Positions 26,046 to 41,000 of a stretch of 64,000 nt of DNA are shown in pieces (position 1 is the first letter of the stretch; the number at the start of each line of letters is the position of its first letter). This stretch comes from Ciona savignyi (lineage: Eukaryota > Chordata > Ascidiacea > Phlebobranchia > Cionidae): positions 2,822,846 to 2,886,845 of the forward strand of contig CH002567.1 in NCBI GenBank assembly GCA_000149265.1. Direction: 5' to 3'. A program made the position numbers and the translations under genes. The notes under the pieces were generated by a model. The model was not told the DNA's origin. It saw only the letters and a program-made list of their open reading frames with translations, and made no database searches.

Positions 26046-29000
26046 GTTAGTACTTAAATCAGCTTATTCAACAACAAATTGTTTACATTACCAGTCTAAG
26101 TTTAAGTGGTTTAACACAGGTTTCTAAGTAACCATTGGTTTACTTATCTTAAAATAGTTTATTTTTTCCAAACAGTCTTTTAACAATAAAGAAATCCTTT
26201 TTAAACCGGATTACACCTCTTTGTTTACAGTACAAAACCGGGCTTAACACTGAGAACAAGCCGAATGCAAACTGGTACTTGCGAGTGTTTGGAAATGAAA
26301 TGTTCTACAGAAACAGCCGAGACAGTGCACCACTAACTGCTGAGAGTGGATCAGTCAACATCTTACCACTGATGCAGCAACTGGCTGAGGTAATTTTGTG
26401 TTTGTGTCTATTATACAGTATTCTCCCCACCAAATTGAATGTTCAATCATCAATATAAGCTGTTTGGGTCATAATCTTTTGATATGAAATAACACTTCCA
26501 ACAAACAACATTTCCGTTTCTCCCATCAGGGCGGTGAATACCACTACCACGATGATTCATTGATCGTAAACAGTGCCCATGTTCTACCAACTGGTGTTGG
26601 TCTGCCACTCACTGTTGCTTTCAATGGCTCCGCAAGTATTGACGTTAATGCTAACGGCAGGCTTGATATGACCGGCCTCTTTGGCCAATCACCCCAACTG
26701 TCAGTAGTGGGATCCATCTTGCCGAGGTTTGTTTGGATATTCATTGAAAGAAATTTTATTTATTATACGAAACTTATCTGCATAATGTGGTAGCTAATAA
26801 TGTCAACGATAATTGCAATGATTTTGTGTTAGATCTTCACCCTGGCTACTATTCTATGTGGTTTGTTTTTTAATGGAATCACACAAAAAATATACAAATA
26901 AGACCTGACTGTGGGCAAAAAGCAACCTGCTATTAGTTGCATGAATATAATCGGAAATTAACCTAACCTATCACTGCTCGATTGCTTTCTGTTCTTTGTA
27001 TTATTGCAACAAGAAAGCAGCCTTGGCTTGAAGTTTTGCTCTTCGTAAATTTGTTCCTTTGTCATTTCAGAGCTGTTATCTACATGACTGGCTCAATGAC
27101 AATCGACGCACACGTACACCGAAGTGGTATCGCCACCGAATCTGCTGCTGAAACATCATGGACACTTGGTGGAAGTGTTTCATTGGAACGGGGACAAAGA
27201 TTGAGCATGAGACTTGACGCTCCTTTCGAGAGAAACACAGTTTTCCGATTCTCGTAAGTTAACAACTAACTACAGTATCATAAATCTACATTATAGTTTT
27301 CTCAGCACAATTTCTGGTTACTCTGGTTACTAAACCATTCTAACATAAGCTAAAACTAAATTAACCTACTTGGCATTTAAATCACTTGATTTCTAACTGA
27401 ATTACTTAATGCCTAATATACTTTATTTATTTCAGGCATAAACTGATGACAATTGCTGGCAACGAAGTTACTACGATGGTGGACAATAGTTTGGGATATG
27501 CCCGTGATACATGCACAACAGAATACGCAGGACACCGAATGTGCTACAACTACTATCACATGTCAGGCACTGTAAGTTACTTTGTGAAGAATGTTTGTTT
27601 ATACTTTATGGACAAAATGGTATATGGTTTCAGTATATAGACAGAAATATCTTAAAAAGTCCAGAAAACTTAAGTCTAAAAAATTACTTAGATACAAGTC
27701 AAGTCTAATAAATCTTCAACGATAAATGGTAAAATTTACTGGACAAGAACATCTACGATGATTGAAGGATTAATTTTGATTTTTTTCTTTCTCGCCAGAA
27801 CCCAATTTTCCCAGTCGAATCTCCAGTTGTCATCTCAGCCTACCTTGAGAAAACTGATCTTGGATTTGACCATTACATTTTGGACGGTACCTACACGCCA
27901 ACCTACACCGTAAGCAATTAGTACCTTAAATCCAGCAGTTCCACCTTTATAGCGCCTTTGTTTTTTATATAGCATAACTAATACTAAATCTAACTAAAAT
28001 ATTCATAAATCTGTGTCGGATATTTCTCCAGTTAGATTTTCTCTGGTAAGAACAGGAAGATATTCAACTTTTTTTTGTTTCTGCTACAGAATGGCATGAT
28101 TCCATCTGCTCTTGAGGCAACCTTGATCATGGACACTCCCAACTCGAATGTGAACAGAAGAACCACATTAGACATCACATACAACACAGAAGACATGACG
28201 ATGTCTGCCAGATTTGCAAGGCCTGGTACTGATGTTCGCTTAGATGGTAAGTTGGTAATCTACAATTTTTTATTAATCATTTTTTTCAATCTTTTTTCTC
28301 TAAAATTAAAAAAATCAAATTAATTCAGTTTAAACCTGTTTTTTGCATTTTAACTAATCTTTAGTTGCTGAAACTCTTTACATTTTAGGTTTAATGGAGA
28401 ATTCCCCGAACGCAGTGACTGCTTCACTTACATACAACAATAACGGAGCCCAGACTCAATTCAGGGTATGCTTATCAATTCTATATGGTAGCTTTTCATG
28501 ATTAATATATTTTTTATCAAAATCTCTCCGTTTAGTGTTTCTTGGTGTAAATTACATAAAATACACATGTAGTTGTATGTTTTTTCGTTGTTGAATTAAA
28601 AAAATTTTTTTTAGACTGTTCTTGAGAAATCTCGCAGTGGAAACGAGCACCAATGGTCGACCCTGACTACTTTGCAAACCCCAACGAAAACAATCACCGG
28701 AAACGCTGTGATGATCATTGACCCACAACGCCGAGCTGTTCTCAATATGTCATTGGATAATGTGATGCCAACACCTATTTCACTGCACTGTAAGTTGGGT
28801 TTTCTATGGCATTGTGTTGTTAGTCTCATTTGACTAACAAATTGTCTTTATTAAAGTAAATTATGGTATTGCCCTTGTTGTGGATTTGACTCCCAATCCA
28901 AAACGAAGGTTTGTTTTATATTTTACGTTTCATACTGATTTTCCTTTTATGACTTCAATAAAAAAATTGTAAATAAATATCATTTTTACAAAATTATAGC

Positions 29001-32000
29001 ATTGAACACAATTCAACATAACACAAACCTCAACAACCTTATTCATCAGTGAACCTCCAAGACAACACAGAGGATCAGAGCAGAAGGCTGAGGTACTCCG
29101 GATCAGTGGATGTTGGTCTTCCAGGAGTGATGGAGAGTGGACTCCGATTCAACATGAACATCAAGCCAAAATCCGATGTTTTCATCTTCGGACTCAACTA
29201 TGCCTTTACTGGCATGGAAGAAGAAAGGTTTGATTAAAAAAAATAAATTTTAAATGCCGAGTGAATGAATAATAATGACATGGAATTATCCAAAGCAAAT
29301 AGTATCAATCCATAGGGTGTTAAAAATGTGTCTTGATTCCATGGTCAAGGTTATATAAAGTGATGTTAAGACTATTTATTAAATACCCTGCAAGAATACT
29401 TATAGATTTTAATAATTAGATAACACTTAACACAGATTTCATTACTTTTGATTTTAACACAGTTGTTTTTTGAAGTAACAATTACATCTGGGATCTATCA
29501 GATCATCTAAAAATGATCTGTCTGTACATTCAGCTCTGTTAGCACCAGTCTAACACTCAGAAGGCATTTAAAAAATATTTTATTTCCCCTATTGGTATCC
29601 TCAGCCTCTTATTTAATTATAACCTAGAACCTTTTTATCTGAATAAAAGAATAAGCTTAACAGTGGGAGAAATTACATCTCTTGTTTTACATAAATACTA
29701 GACTAATTTTTGAACAACAGTGATATTATCAGCATTTATTCAACAAAAACTGTTCTTAGTTTAATGTAACCTTTTAACATACAATATTGAACAAGAGTGT
29801 CATTAACTGGTCCTTTATCTTGTAGATTTTACTTTCACCACAAACGCCGTGACCACTCCACATCTTCACTCACATCTTGGGATGCAGAGCAGAAATTCAC
29901 GTTCACCCGGTTCCCCTCCTTCAACCACCATGTGGAGATCTCCTACAGCAATGCTCCCGGAGCTCTTTCTTCGAATGTGAAGATTGGATACGGACGACAC
30001 GCTGGACAAGATGGAAACACCAGGTACATGCAAGTGGGACAGGACTTCTCCTACCAAACAAGCTCGGCAAACAGAGAACTTCAGGGAAGAGTTGAGATCC
30101 TTGTTCCGATGATGAGTGTCAATTATGTCGCTGATATCAACCACTCCGACAGCCCAACTTCAGTTTCGACCAGAGTCAACGTGGGCAGCTATGGAATGCA
30201 GTTCTCCATGAATGACAGGACCGCTTTGACTGGACTGTTGAACAAAGACATCAGTTTACAGATACCAACACCGTGGGGTACCTTCCACGCCACAGATAGC
30301 ATTGTAGAAACATCGCGCAATGTCTACCAGATCAATGGAGAATTGGGAGTTGGTGGCACAAATGAATTGTCGATGTCCGGTGAGACGACCATTGTGAATC
30401 AAGCCGACTTGAAGAGTATCAACATCCGAGTATACGGAAGTGACAACCAGGACTTGTTCCGTGCATCATCCGTCAATAGGTTCCTCCAGCCAGCCGGTTT
30501 CAGCACCGAAAACAGCTTGGAGTCGAACTTCAACAACTTGATCATGGTTAATCTTCGTCACGAAGGCGCGAAAGAGGGTGGATTCGAATCAAACCTCATG
30601 CTTAAACACAACCCGGATAAATACCTGGAAATCTCCATCGATTCTGAAAACATGGACACAGTAAAGAGGTTGGCCCGCGTCAGCTTTAAAGATCATGTCG
30701 GTGTCACCAGGTTTGTCCAACTGCAAGCTGCTAAGTCAAACTTGGAGAACAACGGAGCGACCACTTTCCACGCAAACGCTTCATTCACCAACAACATCCC
30801 AGCCATTAGTGTGAAGAACCTTGCAGGGAGAATGGAGGTCACAAACTCACCCAGCAACTCAGCAGTCCACACCTCTGTGCTCTTGAACGATGCTGAGTTG
30901 GTTGGAGCAGACGCCACCCACAGCTACACCATCCAGGATTCCGACACCGTGCACACTGGCGTCGTGGTGCAACTGCGCCAAGCAGCCTCCCAAGCATATC
31001 CACGACGACTCCAGCTCAACACTGATGTTACCAACACCATTTCATCTGGTCACACTGTCTCCGCACATCTCACTCAAGACGGACAGGAAAAACTGGCAAC
31101 AACTTTCACAATCAGAGAGGACAATAGAAATTTCCGAGGTGAAGTTCAACAGTCGTACAATGCTAACCTTCCAAGCGACGCAACATTTGATGCTACTATC
31201 CTTCCCAATGGAATCAACATAGATTTAGAAGTCGATCGCAGCTCTGGCAGATTGAACTTGGTGAAGAACCGAGACTCCAGTGTTACCCTTACCATGAGCC
31301 ACAGCAACCGCATGTTGGTTGATCAAGGAGTTCCAAGAAGTGTGCTGGCAACACTGACCTGGGGAGAACTGAGAGGAGGACAAGTCGGAGTGATGTTGAG
31401 TGGAAACGTGAACCGGGAAGACTTCAGCATGAAGTTGGCATATTCCACCTCTGAAGATCAACCATTCTACGTGGCAGCTATTGTTGCTCATGAAGTGCGA
31501 ACCTTGGAATCTCTACCGCAGATCAGGTTGGTTGTTCGTGTCTATGGCACCACAGGAAACGGTGGATTGGAAGCATACTTCAATGTGGATGATCGGCAGA
31601 TGTGGTCGCTATCTGCCACTCGTGAGGGACAAGTTCTTCAGTTTTCAGCTTTGCAAACCTGCGCCATTATGACAGCTATGCATATCCCTGGAACCATCAA
31701 AGCAATCTATAAGACAATTGTAACCACTGCCGATATCACCTACCTGGCGTCTATGAAGGTGAATGAATTGTTCACTGAGGGATCAGTTGTCCTTGCAGCT
31801 GACTCATTAAGGCTTCAATACTTCTCCAACTGCACTTGCATCGGAGGCCATTTTGATGTGCAATTCAACTACCCACAGGACCGCACAGGAGGAACCATAA
31901 CCCTCAGACTAGCAGACAGCAGGCAAGCCACAATCAGCGCCGAATTCTCTAAACCTTTGGACCTTTCCGTTAACTGGGACCAGAGTTTGTATGTGGTTGA

Positions 32001-35000
32001 AGAGATGCCCAACCTTCCAAGAACTGGATTGATGCAACTCACACTCTCGCCAACATCAGCGACAATCCGAGGAGAGTACAATGACTACAGAGTCAGGTTG
32101 ACCGGCGCCACCAGTGCTATCAGCTCTCCAGACATGATGGTCTTCGATTGGACACTGGAACAGAATATCACACCTGAATTTTCTTCGCTTACAACCCACC
32201 ACGAGATCAGTTTCGTACCAGGTTCAATTTCAAACAACGCCGAGTATTCCTTTGACAACGGCTTGAATCGATTTGTTAAGATGTCAGCTGGATATGGTGA
32301 AACAGAAGGGGAGGAAAATGGTCTCCAGATCAATGTGGCTTATTCCCACAATGAACCGATCTTGACTACTGCTGGAGTGCCTGAAGATATCAAGGTTGTT
32401 GTTTCGGGAACTCCAATTGGAATGGGATTCACTGGAGCTGTGGTTGCCACTGTTGACAGAAACATGAGAAAGATTCAGCTTACTACTGGGATCGATATGC
32501 CAACGAAAACTGTCCGATTCAGCTTCAGCCACGACCTTTCTTCTCTGAGTGAACTGGGAGTGTTCAACAATCTTACAGCTCATTTGCAATGTACACCAAC
32601 AGTGAGAGATGGGGAATATCGCCTTGAAACACGCAGCTTCGTGCAGGTCAATGAAGATCAATACTCTGCAAGTCTTGGAGGTTCATTCGTCAACAGCCCA
32701 GATGATAGCCGTGTACGTGTGACAACTGATGCTTCACATGAAATCCCAATCCTCTACGCACTCAACATTCCACAGAGGTTGCAAACCAACACTGTGATAG
32801 AATATGGGATGTCCAACGGCTTATCTGGCAGTTCCTCCATTGCCAGTACAGTAACTCGCACCATGTACAACCCAGACACCGAGGAAACCACTGAGGTTGT
32901 GAACTACGTGAACGCCCGTGCCCATGTTGAGCTGTTCAACTACAACCTTGCACTTTCCGGAAGCCACGATTTCGATGTGTCATTCATGCCACACAACATC
33001 AAGTACGAAATCGCCGCAGCTGGCTCGGGTACCCAGGGCACTGGTATTTTGTACAAATCCCTCATGATGGCAGTCACAGTTGACGGGCGGAAACAAATGG
33101 CATCTGTTACTTTGAACCAAAATCAGAATGAGCGATCCTTCTACCTTTCATCATCGCATAATGTAACTGCAGTCTACAAATATGGAATCCCCGGCAACAT
33201 GTCAATCAGCATCCGCAGGATTGATGATTACAATGCAGATGTGAGCCTTGTGTACGACACTGCAAAGAAAAGCGTCGGTTTCAAATTTGACTATGACGGG
33301 CACAGAAACAAAGTGGTCTTCTATGTCAACCACAACTTTGACACCTTGGTGCAAATGTTCTACATTCCAAAGAGCATGGGCTTTGAAACCTTTTTGACCA
33401 AAACAGTGAGAAATGCAGACTGGGACTTGAAATATGTATGGGGCCCACTTGTAAAAGTTGGTCATGTAACAGTGACCTGGGAACCAGACTTCAGTGCTGT
33501 CAGTTACCGAATCCGACAAAACATCACCGCTGAAGATAACTGGTACTTCCCCCGAAACTCGCAAATGGCATTCGTAAGCAACTACTTTGACCGCGGATTC
33601 AATTTTAGGCTCTCTGCCTTCAGCAAAGTTGTGACCTTGACTTACGACACTTCAGCCACCGCTGATATGCCTGTAGCAGCCAGAATTACTTTGACACAGA
33701 ACTATGACCTTGTGAAGTTCCCCAGAACAACTGCAGTTGAAGTTGATCTTGACCGAAGTGTGGCCAACACTGAAAAACTAATTCTCCATTTGTCCATGGA
33801 TAGAGAGGAGAAACTAGCCACCACCATCACTGCCAAATACAACTTGCAGCAACTTTCTGGGTCTGTGGCTGTACAGAATCAGCAAGAGTTTGTCACCAAT
33901 GACATTTTCCCACCCAGTATTGATTTCTTTGCCAACTGCAGTGTTAACTACGAATTCACCAGCTATGTCACCCTAGAGCGAGATGACCTTCCACGGTTCA
34001 TGGCCTCTGTGAAAACCGGTGTGAATGTTGCTGAAAACTCTGCATCCGCTGAGCTTATACACAGCCAGCGAATCTGGAAGAAAGCTGGTGTCCCAAAGAA
34101 GGTGCAACTCGATATAAGCTACAACCCTGAAGAGAAATCTGTGGACATCGCCGTCAGGCTTGGACGCAACCGCAACAACATCAGAGCAACTGCTGATTAC
34201 AGGTTAACTTCTGATTTATTTTATGGCCACCTGGAAGCTTCACATGACTTTGAAAACACACAAATCCCAAGTTTCCACCAGGCTTCTGTCTTGTTGGAAA
34301 AGGGAGCAACATCATTCGGTGCAAATTACAACGTTACTTTGGGTTCCCTTGTTGTCACACATAGTGTGGAAGGCATGTTTACAAGAACTGACACTTCATT
34401 CACTGGAAAATTCGAAAACCGTCAATACATTAACGTCCTTGAAACCGTGTTGCCCCACACAGTTGGTGCACTGGTTTCCGCTGATTGGACCAATGGCTTC
34501 ACCAGTCTCATGACAACCACGTATGGTGACAAAACCACCAAGCTTCGATTAACAAGCAACATGGTAACCAACGCTGAGCTTAACTTCAGACATAACTGGG
34601 AGTTTTCGCCAAACAGCTTGCGAATTATCCTCACAAAACCAGCTGATGAGCAATCCGTGAACATGGCTGTAAATATCGATGTAGTTGAACGACAGATTGA
34701 AGCTTCAGGGTCATTCAATGAAGGTAGAGGCGATGCACAGTTCATGCATAACTTCGAAGGAACTCAAATCCCACAGATGGTCACATTGTCTGGAAACTAC
34801 AGAATGAAGCCCGATATGTATGTGCAAATCCACGCAATGATTGATGGTCAGGAACACACCTTCTCAGGAGGCTTCGAACCACTCGATGGCGGATTCCGCA
34901 TCACCTCCACCCTGCTCGATGACATCACAAGAACCGCTACTTTCCGACGAAACCTTGTACCTGGTGGTTTCTCGTTTAACTTGGACCACAATATACCAGA

Positions 35001-38000
35001 ACTGGTGAAATACATCCCAGGTACAATCGGTGCATCTGCAAGTGCTCGGCTCAACCCCAGACCCAACATCACCGCATCATTCCACCAAGCAACTCGTACC
35101 CGTGCTTTCACAGCTGAAGCTGACCTCACAGCTCTTCGATTTTCATTCAACCATGATTTCGAGATGATCCCACTACCACGATCAGTTAACCTTGAAATGT
35201 CAGGTAGCATGTCACCTGTGTCCGGGTCTGTCACTCTTACTATGGATGGCCAGCAGAGAGCAATTTCTGCATCTGTGGACCCCAACAACATGGTTGCCAA
35301 CATGATAAACAGCTTCCCGCAAATTCCACTTCCCGAGTCACTCAGTGTGTCTCTTAGAGGATCAGCTTCACCACTTAGTGGTGGAATTACTGTTAACCTC
35401 AATGGATTGGAACGCACCATGGACGCAGAGATGGACACCACAAGAATGCGCGGCCGAATCCAGCAAAGTGTGGCAGAACTTAACTTCGTTCCAAGAGACA
35501 TTGTTTTTGGTGTGAGTGGCAGTGCACAGCCGCTGTCCGGTGAAATCTATCTGTCCATGGATGGCCTTGAACGACGCGCTGGTGGATCCATGAACCGACC
35601 AGGTGGCATTATATCTGTTTTCCACACAGTTCCTGAGCTCTCATACATCCCAAGAAACATTAGCTTCCGAATGAGTGGCAGCATGCAACCGATGAATGGA
35701 CAACTCAGCCTCACCATCGATGAAGTGGAGAGAAGTGTCAGCGCAGAAGTGAACACCCGCAGCATTTTCGCTCTCACTCATTCAGTACCCGAAGTCGAGC
35801 CCTACATTCCCCGCCACCTTTCCATTTCCAGCGGATTCACTGCTAACTCTGGTCGCCTCGCGGTTCAATACGATGTAAACCGTGTGACGAAATCTGTTAA
35901 CTTGGGAGCCACCTTTACCGCCAACCACCTGCGCCTTCAAGCCTCCCAAAGCGTGAACACGGCCCGAAACGTGCCTCGGCAGATCGTCGTGGAACTTTCT
36001 GGAAGTATGGAGAACAAAAACTTCACGGTTTTGGTTGATGTTGATGAAATAAGCTTTGATTTGAATGGTGAGGTTTACACTGGTGCAAGAGACGGCTGGT
36101 ATGGTATCTCCCTTACATCACTCAACAACATTCCTGCTTTTACTGAAACCCTTGCCCTGCCACGCAACATGGAGACAACGTTGAAGGCACGGAAGGATGG
36201 TCCTTCATACGAGCTAGCAGCCACAATCAACCTTTTCCAAGATCATGACTACACATCACTGACCACCTTCACTCCTATCAAAACACGCTTGGAAAAAGCA
36301 ATCCGTGCTTCCTACGAACACCACTACAGTGGAATGACACGCAGTGTTGGTGGTTCTGCCACTGTTTCAACTGATGATGAAGGCCACTACACAATGACTG
36401 TCAACGGCCAGCAAAGCCAACCAGAAAGGCGCCAAATGCAGACAACTGTCACAGCTTCAGCTACTGCGGCTACCTTCTCAGGATCTCACAACATCCCAGA
36501 GTTCACTGCAATTGGCATTCCAACTGAACTAAGAAATGGACGTGCATCTGCGTCGATGGACAGAGAAGCCAACACAGCTCGTGTAGCAGCCCAGGCAACT
36601 ATCGAAGGCACAATTTACGGCTACTCATTGGATCTTTCCTCTGAAATACAAGGAGGGAGAATGATGTTCAACGCAATTGAGAAAGTTCGAAATGCCGAGA
36701 TGAACAAGCGCAATGAAGGCACAATAACCTACAATCAGGCTTCTAATGGTGACATTGTAACTGGTGCCGCATGGAATGTTCGGGATTTGTCGACTTCGGT
36801 TACTGAGGTTGATGAGGAAGTTTCACTCGAACTTCGAATTGCTCCAGCCACCTCCTCATCCATCACACTAAATGTCCGACACGCACTGCTGAATGAGATC
36901 GGTGTACCACGCCAAACCAGCCTTACCCTCGTTAACCGTGAACCAAGAATCCCTAGTGTGAACTGGATTGCAACATTCCAGATGGAAGAGATGTCACTTG
37001 TCTCCACCACCGAGTTCCACATGTCCAATGAACTCCCATTCCATGTGGACTTCAAGTGGACAATGGGCAACACAATCTCCTACTTGACCGATCTGTCAGT
37101 GCCAAGCTCCATGTCCGTTCTGTATGCAGCCAACTATAACAAATCACCAAGGGAAACAACTCTCGACGGCAAATTGGAAGCCAACTATAACAGCATGAGG
37201 TTCTCTTACAACATAACCGAACATCTCCGTCAAAGCAGTGGGGAAATTGTACAATTTATGGTACATAACATCGATGCATTGAGTCCATATCTCCACAATT
37301 CCAAATATGTTGAAACGTACACTATTGTTGACAATGTTCTAACCATTAACCAGCGTGTATCAAAGGGTGAATTGTTTGACAACCTTTGGCACTTCACCTT
37401 AGTGTTGAACATCATTTCTGGGGACTTTTCTGCAACCTACATGTACGATGATATGGGCTACGATTTTGACTTCAGAATGACAAAGGAAACTGAGAGATCA
37501 GACATGAGTATCACGCTCAACCAGGGAGAAAACAGCCTCATTCTTCTGACTTACACCTTGACACCTACCAGTTTCGTGTCAACTGCAAACAATCACTTAA
37601 TATCACCTGAATTCGACGTCAACTTTTCAACAGAATTTGCCCAAGCCGGCCAGATTGAAATGTCCTTAACATCAATGCTTGAACTTGCTGGTGTCCAGCA
37701 CTCACTGGAAGGACATGACCAGATCACTTTCTCTGAAGAGCAAGTGGGCTGGACCACCACAATGGACCTACAATGGTGCGAGAGGTGCCTCTCTCAACTT
37801 GGAATCCACAATGACTGGACGTAGAAACGAGAACCGTGGCTCCATCACTTACTCAATGACAAACAGGAAGGTCATTCCGAATGTCCCGAAAAGAACATCA
37901 CTCACCATTCGATCCACCCCAGAATCCATGAACGCCAATTTGGCCTATGGTCAAAAACGACTTGGATGGGAAATGTCTGCGGAAGCAACTGAGTCGTATA

Positions 38001-41000
38001 CTTTCAACGCTCACGTTACTCAGGAAAATTTCAAGACCTTAAGGAAAATGAGTGTTCCAGGGGACATGCAGTTTGTGTCGGTGTACGGTCCAAGCTCAAT
38101 GCGAGCTTCAGCCAGTATGGATGAAGTCAATGTATTGGAGGTTAACTATGGAACAGCTGAACCTGTCTTAAGAATCAGCAACTTGGCTGGTGATGCACTG
38201 TTCATGGTCACCGGCACATACACTTTGACTCCAGATAAGTCTTTCACAGCACATGTGTTGTGTTCACCTTTGGAAGTTGACACCACTATCTCATCTGAGC
38301 TGCTCGCTTTCCAACGAGCCTCCGGAAACTCCACATTCGAGTTCAGCGTACGTGACAACATAGGAAACCAGCAGTTCCGCATTGCAGCATACTTGCAGCC
38401 AACCTCAACTGAAGCACTTGACTTCGTTGGAGAAGTATCGGCAACTTCAAGTTACCTTGCCTTGCCATTCACCAGCAGGTTGTACGCCCGTTCCACAATT
38501 GATTCATCTGCGCAAGGTGGTACCCATGTCCTTAAGATGAGTCTCGATGACTCTGAGATCTCAATCAGGGATACATACACTCCAACGGACATTACAGTGA
38601 CAGTACGTCAGCCATATGCGGCTCTCCCACAGGAAATTGTCATTGAAGGGTCAATGGCAGCACAGGATGACTACAGAGTAAAAACACTGGACGTTACCTG
38701 GGGAAGTGACGACAACGTACATGTGGAAACCAGATCAAAATGCGCAGCCTTGCTAAACGATTACTCCATCAGCATCAGTCTGCCATCTGCGGCAAGGTTC
38801 TCGGAATTTAATGCCAAATTTCTGCTCGACCAAATGGCTACCACAGATAAATTCATTGTTCAACTGAACTCAAATCTTGACCAATTTGCACTTGGAATCA
38901 ATACATCATACACTGGAGTCTTGCCCAATTACTACGGAGCTCACGATCTTGAAGTTGACATAATTCAACCAATCTTTTTCTCCGTTCCAAGAATTTTCAA
39001 AACTAAGGGACAGATGGAGTTTTCCGCCACTGGACTTTACCACAGCGATTGGCGTATCACGTCCCAGACAAAGAAAGAGCTTGTTGTCCTGAGGAAAATG
39101 TTCACACCAACAGAGAACGGTTACAATCTGGAGTTCCTGTGGAAGCAGGGCTTCTCCCTGACACCTGGACGTTACATCTCCCTGATCAGTGATGGATCAA
39201 GTTCTGGAACTGGAGTACAAGGAAGAGCAAGTCTAAGCATTGATGCGCTGCCCACCATGTCTGGAAACATGCAGTACAACTCGGAATCTGATGACAGTTT
39301 CACCAACAATTCTGTTTCGGCTGCCCTTACCACAGGCCCTCTGTCGAAATGGCTGATCCTGCGCACGCTTTCTGTTGCTACCTGGTTCAAATCAGAATCG
39401 AACGACAGACAAACTGCTCCATCATTCGGTCTTACAGTGATTCCTGATGGACAAGAGTGGGTACTCAACGGTGCCTTCGAAAAGAGCTCGGGTCGCAGGT
39501 CTAACAAGGTTGAGGCTTCTTTTACCTTCAACCACCCGCTTGAACTCTTTTTGTTCCAAGTAACCCTGCCACGTGAAAACACTGGAAGCATCGCTGTTCT
39601 GAAGAGAGGCAAGGGAGCAAGTGTAGTCACTAAGTACCGCAACAACCTCATGCAGGATGAGATGAAGATGACCACTCGATACCGAACTGGAAGCGCAGAA
39701 AACCTGTTCGAAGGCAGCACTGCCATTGAATCTGGTGCCAACAATGTCTTCAGTACCTCGGTCAACGTTGGTCAGGATGAGCCCAATAATGGCTACAACA
39801 TCAACATGAGAATGACATGTCCATCATCAGGAATTGACGGCAATGTAGTGCTTAACACCTTCAACTCTGTAGAGAGGATCGGCTTCTCTGCGATTGCCAA
39901 GGATTACAGCAACACCGTAAAGACCTGGGAGCGAAGATTTGCGTACATGAAACAAACCAACATCATTGAGTTCTACCAGAATGGACCTGACATGTCAGAG
40001 CCTATCACTCTGAGAGGAGATATCAGTCAGGTTATTGCGCAAGCTAAGCAAGTGATGAGGAATCTCGCGGAAGATGCAAGCCACGTCCGATTGGAATTCC
40101 TGAAAGGAGTGACTGCAACTGCGGACGGCTACGACATGAAACTTGGATACGCAATTGAAAATGATGCAACCTACACGATCCATCTTGTTGTTGGGGCTCA
40201 GCCTGATAACATGTACGCTAAGTTGGAAACGAGGATTAACAATGAGATTGATACCACAATTGCCCGTGCTGACATCAACTTGGCTGACGCACGTCTCATC
40301 CAGCTCAGATTCAGCGCTAATCCAGTGATCACCAACTTCTTGTCAAAGATGATTGATGAAAGTGATGTCGAATTTACCCGTAAAGTCACCTGGCTGGCAT
40401 CCAACGTCATCCAACTCCTGGAATCAGTGAAGACAGTCGTAACTGGCGATGAACAACTTTCAACCATCGTGAATGCATACGTCGACGGACTTATAGTTAA
40501 GGTTGAAAATGCCAGAGATGCAGCGATCCGTATTGTCACCAGTGCATCATCCAAACTCACTGGAGGAATCGGATCTTCTGAGCTCACTCTTGAGCAGCTG
40601 GTTAGAACTGGTATCACCAACTTGCTTAATAGCATCACCGCACTCAAACAGACAGTCACCCAACCATTCGAGCAGCTTGTCCAGCAGTACTACGGTCAGT
40701 TCTTGACCCGCTTGAACACTGAGATGGCGGCATCCCTCGCGCCGGTGACCGCCGCGCTGCGCAAGATCCATGCCGGCGACCTCTTCATCGAGCTCGTCCA
40801 GGAAGCCACCGCCAACACCTTGAGATTCGTGATGACAAACGGGGAAGCAACACTCGTTGCATCCAGAGTTCCACTCACCGATTTGTTCGTTGTGACCAAC
40901 TCTGAAGTCATTTTCAATATTCCACTCAAATTTGAGGTAATTTTATCATGTCCTATTTTTAAATAATATTTTCCGTCTACCTTAACATAGTTTCAAACTC

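Larger units (their letters stand above)
29826..40936 (+). other. Giant 11.1-kb exon of the lipid-transfer protein
   Basis: One exon of 11,111 bases encodes about residues 1,194-4,897, two thirds of the protein. It begins in phase at TTGTAG|ATTTTAC and ends at TTTGAG|GTAATT. The content is amphipathic beta-strand sequence with recurring P..V/L...SG motifs and very few Cys, as expected for the lipid-binding part of this superfamily. It stays open over its whole length except for one frame change around 37.77-37.79 kb. Flanking exons are ordinary in size (77-270 bases). Confidence 0.9.

Noticed and set aside
34848-35501. Long antisense open frame (217 codons) within the lipid-transfer gene
   Set aside because: It mirrors the repetitive codons of the giant exon on the other strand; such shadows are expected in an 11-kb open exon.
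37770-37790. Programmed ribosomal frameshift in the lipid-transfer gene
   Set aside because: There is no slippery run with a stop at the shift site; the first stop lies about 16 codons later. A one-base assembly error is simpler.
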